Below are positions 7,785-14,302 of a DNA stretch of 23,043 nucleotides, piece after piece (position 1 is the first letter of the stretch; the number at the start of each line of letters is the position of its first letter). Source of the DNA: Zoogloeaceae bacterium. GTDB lineage: Bacteria; Pseudomonadota; Gammaproteobacteria; Burkholderiales; Rhodocyclaceae. A program made the translations under genes and the position numbers. Under the pieces are notes generated by a model that was not told the DNA's origin, did no database searches, and saw only the letters and a program-made list of their open reading frames with translations. The stretch lies in the NCBI GenBank assembly GCA_031278735.1, contig JAITJU010000129.1, positions 1-23,043 on the forward strand, read 5' to 3'.

Positions 7785-8174
7785 TCATCGCGCCGCCTGA
7801 ATCAGCTCAATTGAATAGCCGTCCGGATCTTCGATGAAGGCGATGATGATGGAGGCGTCAAAGGTCATGGGCGCGGCGTCGAAAAGAATTTTGCCGCCCT
7901 TGGCGCGGATGGCGTCGCAGGTTTTTCTGGCGTCTTCCACCTCAATGGCGATATGACCGAAGGCCGTGCCTTGCTCGTAATGCGCCTTGCCCCAGTTGTG
8001 CGTCAGCTCGATGACCGCGTTTTCGGATTCCGGGCCGTAGCCGATGAAGGCCAGGGTGAAGCGGCCATTGGGATAATCCTGGCGGCGCAGGAGCGTCATG
8101 CCGAGCACTTCGGTATAAAAGGCGATGGAGCGATCCAGATCGCCCACGCGAATCATGGTGTGCAGAATGCGCAT
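7785..8174 (-). CDS. gloA: Lactoylglutathione lyase (glyoxalase I)
   Basis: Converts the hemithioacetal of methylglyoxal and glutathione to S-lactoylglutathione; cytoplasmic metalloenzyme active as a dimer. 129 aa, near the E. coli length. Metal ligands are visible at His5 (MRILHTMIRVGD), Glu56 (VIELTHNWG), His74 (FGHIAIEV) and Glu123 (DPDGYSIELI). The last ligand is one position later than in E. coli because the loop before IIAFIEDPDG holds one more residue (MTFDASI). A strong ribosome site, AAGGAG, precedes the ATG at 8174 on the minus strand. It is the last gene of the glyQ-glyS-gmhB-plsC run, 100 bp after plsC, and meets slt tail to tail. Confidence 0.95.
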   Translation of the reverse strand: MRILHTMIRVGDLDRSIAFYTEVLGMTLLRRQDYPNGRFTLAFIGYGPESENAVIELTHNWGKAHYEQGTAFGHIAIEVEDARKTCDAIRAKGGKILFDAAPMTFDASIIIAFIEDPDGYSIELIQAAR

Positions 8175-8278
8175 GGCAGGTCTCCTTGCAAGGGTCGTTT
8201 GGCTGCCGGATTGTAAAAGGCGACAGGGGATAATCCGTGACTTCGCGCGGCGCGGGCTTGACGTTGTTCATCCGTCAT
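8153..8278 (-). CDS. Possible translationally coupled small ORF (41 aa), unrecognised
   Basis: An ATG at 8278-8276 overlaps the plsC stop as ATGA, and a 41-codon frame beginning MTDEQRQARAARSHG runs to 8153, ending inside the start of gloA in another frame. The residues resemble no family I know. It fills the one larger gap in the operon. It may be a leader peptide, a coupling device, a remnant of a lost gene, or chance. The ribosome site of gloA lies within it. Confidence 0.25.
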   Translation of the reverse strand: MTDEQRQARAARSHGLSPVAFYNPAAKRPLQGDLPCAFCTP

Positions 8279-9042
8279 GGGATCGGGGACGGCGGAAAGG
8301 AATCGCCCTGCATGGGCGGCGCGTCGACATAACGTTGCGGGGCGATGCGGCGCATTTCCGCTTCGATCCAGTTTTCCACGACGGCGTTCAACTGCGCGTC
8401 TTTCAAGCCCTGGGTGGCAATGGCGGGGCCAATGCTGACGGTAATGACGCCAGGATGGATGCAAAAGGCTTTCTTGCGCCAGACGTCGCCCGCGTTGTGC
8501 GCCACGGGCAGCACCGGAGATCCGGTTTTGAGCGCGAGGTAGGCCGCGCCGGATTTGTAGCGCAACCGCTCGCCCGGCAGCGCGCGCGTGCCCTCTGGAA
8601 AGACGATGACCCAGATGCCGGATTCCAGCCGGTTTCTGCCTTGTTCGAGCATTCGTTGCAGCGCCTTGCGTCCGGCGTCGCGGTCGATGGCGATCATTCT
8701 GAGCGCCGCCAGTCCCCAGCCGAAAAAGGGGATTTTCAACAGTTCTTTTTTGAGCACGAAAACAGCGGGCACGAAAATGGATTGCAGCCCCACGGTTTCC
8801 CAGGCGGACTCATGCTTGGAAAGCACCAGCACGGGCTTTTCGGGGATGTTCTCACGTCCTTTCACCTGCATTTTCACGCCTATCACATACCGCGCCAGAC
8901 ACATGAAGGCCGTCCACCAGAGCTTGACGATGAAAAAACGGGTGGACAGCGGAAACAGCGTGCAAAAGGCAAGCAGAATGCCGACGGGAACGGTCATCAG
9001 GCTGACGAGCAGCCAGAAGAACAGGGATCGCGAAAAAATCAC
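8275..9042 (-). CDS. plsC: 1-acyl-sn-glycerol-3-phosphate acyltransferase (PlsC family)
   Basis: Inner-membrane acyltransferase that adds the second acyl chain to lysophosphatidic acid in phospholipid synthesis. 255 aa from the GTG start at 9042, whose bases overlap the gmhB stop (GTGA). The frame is open upstream to 9255, but that part is antisense-like shadow of gmhB. An N-terminal hydrophobic segment (residues 8-30) anchors the protein. The catalytic box is SKHESAWET (His77 with Glu82, the HX4E variant common in this subgroup in place of HX4D); FPEGTR at 148-153 binds the glycerol phosphate. The family is clear. Paralogues are frequent, so this may be one of several acyltransferases. Confidence 0.88.
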   Translation of the reverse strand: MIFSRSLFFWLLVSLMTVPVGILLAFCTLFPLSTRFFIVKLWWTAFMCLARYVIGVKMQVKGRENIPEKPVLVLSKHESAWETVGLQSIFVPAVFVLKKELLKIPFFGWGLAALRMIAIDRDAGRKALQRMLEQGRNRLESGIWVIVFPEGTRALPGERLRYKSGAAYLALKTGSPVLPVAHNAGDVWRKKAFCIHPGVITVSIGPAIATQGLKDAQLNAVVENWIEAEMRRIAPQRYVDAPPMQGDSFPPSPIP

Positions 9043-9590
9043 GTCTCGCCTCCCGCAAGGATGAAGTCGACCGCCGCCGCGAGGTCGGCGAATTCCAGGG
9101 TATTGGCGGGGAAACGGTCTTTTCCTTCTTCCTTCGTTCTTTTGCCTTTGCCGGTAAGCGCCAGCATGGGTTGGCAACCAGCGGCGGCGGCGGCTTCCAG
9201 ATCGCGCAGGGAATCGCCGATGGCGGGAACCCCGGCCAGATTGACGTTCAGGCAATCAGCAAGCTGCTTGAACAAACCGGGCTTGGGTTTGCGGCAATCG
9301 CAGTTGGAATCCGCCGGATGCGGGCAATAGAAAATGGCGTCGATGCGTCCGCCCGCAGCAAAGAGCGCCCGATGCATCTTTTCGTGAATGGCGTTCAGCG
9401 TGTCCATGTCGAAGAGGCCGCGCCCGATGCCCGACTGATTGGTGACGATGACCACCTTGTAGCCCGCGTGATTCAGGCGGGCGATGGCTTCCAGCGAACC
9501 GGGGATGGGTTTCCATTCCGCCGGACTCTTGATGTATTGGGCGGAATCGAAATTGATGACGCCGTCGCGGTCGAGGATGACGAGTTTCAT
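9039..9590 (-). CDS. gmhB: D-glycero-beta-D-manno-heptose 1,7-bisphosphate 7-phosphatase
   Basis: HAD-family phosphatase that removes the 7-phosphate in ADP-heptose synthesis for the LPS inner core. 183 aa. The HAD motif I, LDRDGVIN, gives Asp7 and Asp9; motif II is VTNQSGIGRG. The zinc loop CPHPADSNCDCRKPKPG carries three Cys and one His as in GmhB, and GDSLRDLEAA is motif IV. It lies 23 bp after glyS and its stop overlaps the plsC start. The conserved link with glyQS and plsC supports the assignment over histidinol-phosphatase relatives. Confidence 0.93.
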   Translation of the reverse strand: MKLVILDRDGVINFDSAQYIKSPAEWKPIPGSLEAIARLNHAGYKVVIVTNQSGIGRGLFDMDTLNAIHEKMHRALFAAGGRIDAIFYCPHPADSNCDCRKPKPGLFKQLADCLNVNLAGVPAIGDSLRDLEAAAAAGCQPMLALTGKGKRTKEEGKDRFPANTLEFADLAAAVDFILAGGET

Positions 9591-9613
9591 GTTCAGGGGC
9601 AGGCTTGGATGTC

Positions 9614-11737
9614 TCAGGCAAAAAGGCGGGAGAGGTCGGCCACCCGGTTCATCGCCCTGTGGAGCCGGGCGAGGAGCGCGAGGCGGTTGGCGCGCAGCGC
9701 GGCGTCATCGACATTGACCATCACCTGATCGAAAAAGGCGTCCACCGGCGCGCGCAGCGCCGCCAGCGTCTTGAGCGAGCCGGTATGGTCGCCCGCCTCG
9801 AACGCGGCGTCCGCGCGGGGCGCGATGTCTTGCAAGGCCGCAAACAGGGCGGATTCGGCGGCTTCCTTCAGGAGCGCGGCATCCACGGCATCCGCCGCCT
9901 CCGCCGCGCCGCCCTCGGCCTTCTTCAAAATATTGCCGACCCGCTTGTTGGCGGCGATGAGCGCCTGGGCTTCGGGAAGTTTCAAAAAATCGCGCGCGGC
10001 GGCAAGGCGGCGGGGAATGTCGCGCAGACGCTGCGGACGCAAGCCAAGGACAGCGTCGACTTCCTGCGCCGTGTAGCCTTTTTCGCGCAGCGCCCCCGCC
10101 AGGCGCTCGAAAATGAAGTCGGCCAAAAGCGCGGCGGCGGGTTTGAAGCCCGGCACGGCGGCCAGGCATCTGTCCGCTTCGGCGAGCAAATCCGCGAGCG
10201 AAAAATCCAGATCGCTTTCCATGAGGATGCGGATTATCCCCAGCGCGTGACGGCGAAGCGCGAACGGGTCCTTGTCGCCAGTCGGCGTCTGCCCGATGCC
10301 GAAAAGCCCCGCCAGGGTCTCCAGCTTGTCGGCCAGCGCCACGATCCGGCCTGTCTTTCCGCGCGGCAGGTCATCCCCCGAAAAACGCGGCCTGTAGTGA
10401 TCCTCGATGGCGTCGGCCACTTCGACGGAAAAGCCGTCATTGAGCGCGTAATAACGGCCCATGACGCCTTGCAGTTCCGGGAATTCGCCCACCATGCCGG
10501 TCAGGAGGTCGGCTTTGGCGAGCCGGGCGGCTTCTTGCGCCGCGCGTTCGAGATTTTCGTCCCCCAGTTTCCGGGCCAGGGCAACGGCGATGGCCTGCGC
10601 GCGCCGGCTGCGCTCGCCCTGACTTCCGAGCCGGTTGTGATAGACCACCTTGTCCAGCGCCGGAAGACGCGCTTCCAGCGTTTTCTTCTTATCCTGCTCG
10701 AAGAAAAAGCGGGCGTCCGCCAGACGCGGGCGCACCACGCGCTCGTTGCCGCGAATGATGGCGGCGGGATCGGCGGGGGAGAGGTTCGCCACGATCAGAA
10801 AGCGGTGCGTGAGTTTTCCCTCGGCATCCAGAAGCGGAAAATATTTCTGGTTGGCCTTCCTGGTCAGGATCAGGCATTCCTGCGGCACGGCGAGGAATTC
10901 CGGATCGAACGCGCCCGTCAATACATTGGGATGTTCCGTCAGCGCGGCGACTTCATCCAGCAGGGCCTCGTCCTCGATGGGCGTCAATCCCGCGCCCGCC
11001 GCCCGCGCCGCCGCCGCCAATTGCCGGGCGATCTCGCTTTTCCGCTCGGCGAAGGAAGCGATGACCGCGCCTTCGCGCCGCAGGACTTCGGCATAGTCGT
11101 CGGCCTGTTCCAGGCACAAGGGGTGAACGCGCGCCTCGAAACGATGTCCCTCTGTCTGCCTGCCCGCGTTGAGTCCCAGCGCGGCGACCGGCACGACATC
11201 CGCGCCGTGCAGGGCAACCAGCGCGTGCGCCGGACGGACGAAACGCACGCTGCGCCAGCCGTCGGCGAGCTGATAGCTCATGACCTTCGGAACCGGCAGC
11301 GCGGCAAGCGCCGCCTCCAGCGCCGTCTGCAAGCCTTCCGCCAACGTCGCGCCCCGGACGGCGCGATCCAGGAACAGGCTTTCGGTCTTGCCGTCCGGCG
11401 CGCGGCGCAGGGCGGGAACGGCATCCGCCGCCAGCCCCAATGCCGCCAGCTTTTTCAGGAGCGCGGGCGTGGCCTCGCCGTTCGCGTCCAGGCCGACGGA
11501 AACCGGCATCAGCTTTTGCGCAACCGGCCTGTCGGCGGCAACGGCGAGGACATGCGTGACGCGCGCGGCCAGACGGCGCGGCGCGGCATAGGCGGTGACG
11601 GCGCTTTGCGCCGTGGCAAGCGCGGCGGCGCGAAGCGTGTCGAACAGGGTATCGGCAAAAACCTCGCCCAGTTTTTTCAGCGACCGGGGCGGCAGTTCCT
11701 CGACCAGGATTTCCACCAGCAATGTTTGCGTCGTCAT
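9614..11737 (-). CDS. glyS: Glycyl-tRNA synthetase beta subunit
   Basis: Beta subunit of the bacterial alpha2beta2 glycyl-tRNA synthetase, needed for tRNA-Gly recognition. 707 aa, standard length. The start MTTQTLLVEILVEELPPR is the family N-terminus. AAPRRLAARV, the FPLLDAEGKLTHRFLIVANL segment and VVYHNRLGSQGERSRR (the HD-like core) follow, then YYALNDGF and the C-terminal DALR-like anticodon domain with DKDPFALRRHALGI. ATG 11737 lies 2 bp after the glyQ stop, so the two subunits are made from one transcript. An even longer open frame exists on the opposite strand, but it has no recognisable protein content. Confidence 0.97.
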   Translation of the reverse strand: MTTQTLLVEILVEELPPRSLKKLGEVFADTLFDTLRAAALATAQSAVTAYAAPRRLAARVTHVLAVAADRPVAQKLMPVSVGLDANGEATPALLKKLAALGLAADAVPALRRAPDGKTESLFLDRAVRGATLAEGLQTALEAALAALPVPKVMSYQLADGWRSVRFVRPAHALVALHGADVVPVAALGLNAGRQTEGHRFEARVHPLCLEQADDYAEVLRREGAVIASFAERKSEIARQLAAAARAAGAGLTPIEDEALLDEVAALTEHPNVLTGAFDPEFLAVPQECLILTRKANQKYFPLLDAEGKLTHRFLIVANLSPADPAAIIRGNERVVRPRLADARFFFEQDKKKTLEARLPALDKVVYHNRLGSQGERSRRAQAIAVALARKLGDENLERAAQEAARLAKADLLTGMVGEFPELQGVMGRYYALNDGFSVEVADAIEDHYRPRFSGDDLPRGKTGRIVALADKLETLAGLFGIGQTPTGDKDPFALRRHALGIIRILMESDLDFSLADLLAEADRCLAAVPGFKPAAALLADFIFERLAGALREKGYTAQEVDAVLGLRPQRLRDIPRRLAAARDFLKLPEAQALIAANKRVGNILKKAEGGAAEAADAVDAALLKEAAESALFAALQDIAPRADAAFEAGDHTGSLKTLAALRAPVDAFFDQVMVNVDDAALRANRLALLARLHRAMNRVADLSRLFA

Positions 11738-11739
11738 CG

Positions 11740-12663
11740 TCAGGCCGCCTTTTTTTCGAGCCGCGCCAGGACTTCGGCGGCGTGTTCGCGGGAGGCGAGC
11801 GGGAAACCCAGGCGGGCGCGGGAATCCAGGTAGCCTTGGGCCACGCGCCGGGCAAGATTGCGGATGCGCCCGATGTAGGCCGCCCGCTCGGTGACGGAAA
11901 TCGCGCCGCGCGCGTCCAGAAGGTTGAAGGTGTGCGCCGCCTTCAATATCTGTTCATAGGCGGGCAGCGCCAGCTCAGCTTTCATCAGGAGAGCCGCCTC
12001 CTTTTCGTGCGCGTCAAAGGCGGCGAAGAGAAATTCGGCGTCGGAATGCTCGAAGTTGTAGGCCGATTGCTCGACCTCGTTCTGGCGATAGACGTCACCG
12101 TAGGTCAACCCTTCCGTCCACACGAGGTCATAGACGTTTTCCACGCCCTGCAGATACATGGCCAGCCGTTCCAGCCCGTAGGTGATTTCGCCGGTAATCG
12201 GCTTCACGTCGATGCCGCCCACCTGCTGAAAATAGGTGAATTGCGTGACTTCCATGCCGTTCATCCACACTTCCCAGCCCAGACCCCAGGCGCCCAGGGT
12301 GGGGTTTTCCCAGTCGTCCTCGACAAAGCGAACGTCATTTTCCCGCAAGTCGAAGCCCAGGGCTTCCAGGGAACCCAGGTAAAGTTCCAGGATGTTTCCG
12401 GGCGCGGGCTTCAGGACAACCTGATACTGGTAATAATGCTGCATCCGGTTGGGATTCTCGCCGTAACGCCCATCCTTCGGGCGGCGCGAGGGCTGGACAT
12501 AGGCGGCTTTCCACGGCTCGGGGCCAATGGCGCGCAAAAAAGTGGCGGTATGGCTCGTCCCCGCGCCGACTTCCATGTCATAGGGCTGCAGAAGCGCGCA
12601 GCCCTGGGCGCTCCAGTATTGCTGCAAGGCGAGGATGATCCGCTGAAAGCTACGAGTCGTCAT
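11740..12663 (-). CDS. glyQ: Glycyl-tRNA synthetase alpha subunit
   Basis: Catalytic alpha subunit that activates glycine with ATP. 307 aa from ATG 12663 (MTTRSFQRII). An in-frame ATG eight codons upstream (12687) is less likely, since homologues start at the FQ.II segment. Class II synthetase hallmarks are clear: DMEVGAGTSH, YVQPSRRPKDGRYG with NPNRMQHYYQYQV, RFVEDDWENPTLGAWGLGWE, TQFTYFQQVGGID and NEVEQSAYNFEHSD. It is the first gene of the minus-strand operon leading into glyS, gmhB, plsC and gloA; a candidate extended -10 promoter lies just upstream. Confidence 0.97.
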   Translation of the reverse strand: MTTRSFQRIILALQQYWSAQGCALLQPYDMEVGAGTSHTATFLRAIGPEPWKAAYVQPSRRPKDGRYGENPNRMQHYYQYQVVLKPAPGNILELYLGSLEALGFDLRENDVRFVEDDWENPTLGAWGLGWEVWMNGMEVTQFTYFQQVGGIDVKPITGEITYGLERLAMYLQGVENVYDLVWTEGLTYGDVYRQNEVEQSAYNFEHSDAEFLFAAFDAHEKEAALLMKAELALPAYEQILKAAHTFNLLDARGAISVTERAAYIGRIRNLARRVAQGYLDSRARLGFPLASREHAAEVLARLEKKAA

Positions 12664-12966
12664 GGGGCATCGGAATGAATGAGGCAAGGTATCTTACCAG
12701 AATGCGCGAAAAGCCCGATCCGATTCAGATGATCGCGTAAGCGTCGACATTCCGGCGAGGCCGTCCGAACAGGGCAGGCCATGGCGCACATGACATGCAG
12801 TCTCCAGGCTTTTGGATACGAACGAATGCCGAACGGCGATCCGGCGTACGCCGCCGAGAATCTGGCGCGGATTCGGCGCCGTCTCAGACGCGAATGCGGG
12901 ATGCCTCCACAGGACGCGCTGTCAGTCGGGATGCGTACAATAGCGTTTTCTTTTTATTTTTTCGCC
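12664..12966. other. 303-bp divergent intergenic region between glyQ and rapZ
   Basis: Holds the candidate glyQ promoter and, on the plus strand, TACAAT (12936-12941), a good -10 box without a matching -35, about 25 bp before the rapZ ATG. The rapZ frame stays open back to 12781, but the added 62 residues are absent from RapZ proteins. Within them AYAAENLARIRR (about 12850-12885) faintly recalls the C-terminus of ISAs1-type transposases; this is too short to call. Confidence 0.4.
12691..12699 (-). promoter_or_regulatory. Candidate extended -10 promoter of the glyQ operon
   Basis: On the minus strand TGGTAAGAT (12699-12691) fits the extended -10 form TGnTAnnAT. No convincing -35 lies 16-18 bp further up. 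Transcription would start near 12684, leaving a short leader of about 20 nt. Confidence 0.3.
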
Positions 12967-13839
12967 ATGGAAATCATCCTCATCAGCGGTCTTTCCGGTT
13001 CCGGAAAATCCGTCGCGCTGCATGTGCTGGAAGATCGCGGCTATTACTGCGTGGACAATCTGCCGGTCGACATACTGGGCGGGCTGGTCGACCTGCTGCA
13101 AGTCGAAGGCTACGCGCGCGCCGCCGTCGCCATCGACGTCCGTTCGGGCGCGGCCATCGACACCCTGCCGGAAAAAATACGCATCCTGCGTCAGGCGGGG
13201 CATCTCGTCAGCTTTCTGTTTCTTGACACCCAGGACGACACGCTCATCAAACGATACTCCGAAACGCGCCGCCGTCATCCGCTGGCCTCCGACGCCCGCA
13301 CGCTGGTGGAGGCCATTTCCGAGGAGCGGTGCCGACTGAGGCCGCTGGCCGGATTGGGGCATCACATGGACACTTCCGGCCTGCGCGCCGCCCAGTTGCG
13401 CGAATGGACGCTGCAAGTCGCCGCCGCGCCTGCGCAGGAAGGTCTGACGCTGCACATTCAATCCTTCGGCTTCAAGCATGGCCTGCCGCGGGACGCCGAT
13501 CTGGTGTTCGACGCGCGCTGCCTGCCCAATCCCTATTATGAAGCCGTCCTGCGCCCCCTGACGGGTCTGGACGCGCCCGTGATCGAATTTCTGGAAGCCG
13601 AGGCGTCCGTGCTGAAAATGCGCGCCGACCTGCATCGTTTTCTCCACGACTGGCTGCCCGCCTATCGCCTGGATAACCGCGCCAGCTTGACCGTCGCCAT
13701 CGGCTGCACGGGCGGCCAGCATCGCTCGGTTTATCTGGCGGAATGGCTGGGACGGCAGTGTCAGCGCCTGGTCGCCCGTGTGCTGGTGCGGCACCGGGCG
13801 ATCGACGGAACGGGGGTGCCGCCGTTCCCTCCGGCATAG
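12967..13839 (+). CDS. rapZ: RapZ / YvcJ-family nucleotide- and RNA-binding adaptor
   Basis: P-loop protein; in E. coli RapZ guides RNase E to the small RNA GlmZ and so controls glucosamine-6-phosphate synthesis. 290 aa, typical. MEIILISGLSGSGKS gives a Walker A at residues 8-15; GYYCVDNLP follows; SFGFKHGLPRDADLVFDARCLPNP marks the middle; the C-terminal RNA-binding region has GCTGGQHRSVYL. ATG 12967 matches the conserved start. The bases before it are a T-rich run with no Shine-Dalgarno-like motif, which is unusual next to its neighbours. In many proteobacteria rapZ sits with hprK and ptsN; here it stands alone, between a divergent glyQ and a restriction-enzyme remnant. Confidence 0.95.
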   Translation: MEIILISGLSGSGKSVALHVLEDRGYYCVDNLPVDILGGLVDLLQVEGYARAAVAIDVRSGAAIDTLPEKIRILRQAGHLVSFLFLDTQDDTLIKRYSETRRRHPLASDARTLVEAISEERCRLRPLAGLGHHMDTSGLRAAQLREWTLQVAAAPAQEGLTLHIQSFGFKHGLPRDADLVFDARCLPNPYYEAVLRPLTGLDAPVIEFLEAEASVLKMRADLHRFLHDWLPAYRLDNRASLTVAIGCTGGQHRSVYLAEWLGRQCQRLVARVLVRHRAIDGTGVPPFPPA

Positions 13840-13862
13840 CCGCGACCGCCTTCCGTCATTCA

Positions 13863-14215
13863 TTTTGCAAATACATCGACTATCTTCAGAAGTCGCAAAT
13901 TGCCGTCGAGATGAAGTCGTCCGGCAAGAATTTCGCCAACGCGCAAGTTACGAGGGGCGCGCGCGGGAAGTCTGTCTCGTGCGCCTCCTGTTCTGCCTCT
14001 TTGCCGAGGATGCGGGCATTTTTCCGAAAGACGCCTTTATCCGCCATGTTAAACAAGCGAAAAGGGACGGCTCCGATTTGTCGGAGCGGTGCGCGCCCGC
14101 CGGTTTTGACGCGAAGACGCGACAGAAGCTCATCGACTGCGCCAATTTCGACTAGAGCCGGATCAGCCGTCTGCAATTTCTCGACCCGCTAGCCTGGCGA
14201 TTTCCCGGCGATTGA
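13863..14215 (+). pseudogene. Decayed remnant of an MmeI-like (type IIL) restriction-methylation enzyme
   Basis: Three to four pieces of one protein family can be read in order on the plus strand. Piece 1 (13863-13946): FCKYIDYLQKSQIAVEMKSS, matching the N-terminal nuclease with D-X9-EXK. Piece 2 (13943-14089, shifted frame): YEGRAREVCLVRLLFCLFAE, then DAGIFPKDAF and DGSDLSE, matching the helical domain. Piece 3 (14093-14152): APAGFDAKTRQKLIDCANFD, followed by TAG (14153-14155) where relatives have Trp, then SRIS. Piece 4 (14168-14188): RLQFLDP, recalling the start of the FLDPxxGxGNFL SAM motif, then unrelated residues to TGA 14213-14215. Sequences known from intact relatives are missing between the pieces, so internal deletions are inferred, and the rest of the methyltransferase and target-recognition parts is absent. 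The family match is from memory, not from a search. Confidence 0.75.
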
Positions 14216-14302
14216 GCGTGCCCAATTCCGGCAATGCCGCCCGCAAGCGTCCTGGATACGATAAACTTCCCGCTTTCCATTGATCCTCGATTCCTGACGC
14301 GC

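Noticed and set aside
8125..9330. A 401-codon plus-strand frame opposite plsC and gmhB
   Set aside because: Both opposite genes are confidently identified, and the frame shows no protein family features.
9605..11833. A 742-codon open frame on the plus strand opposite glyS, longer than glyS itself
   Set aside because: It is an antisense frame kept open by high-GC codon bias; its translation is Arg/Gly/Gln-rich with no domain, whereas glyS has full-length family motifs.
12850..12885. Annotation of an ISAs1-type transposase fragment before rapZ
   Set aside because: Only about a dozen residues look similar, without the preceding conserved DDE region or inverted repeats; kept only as a weak hint.
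14234..14302. Alternative ppk1 start at ATG 14234
   Set aside because: The 23 added residues have no counterpart in PPK1, and they directly adjoin the restriction-enzyme remnant.
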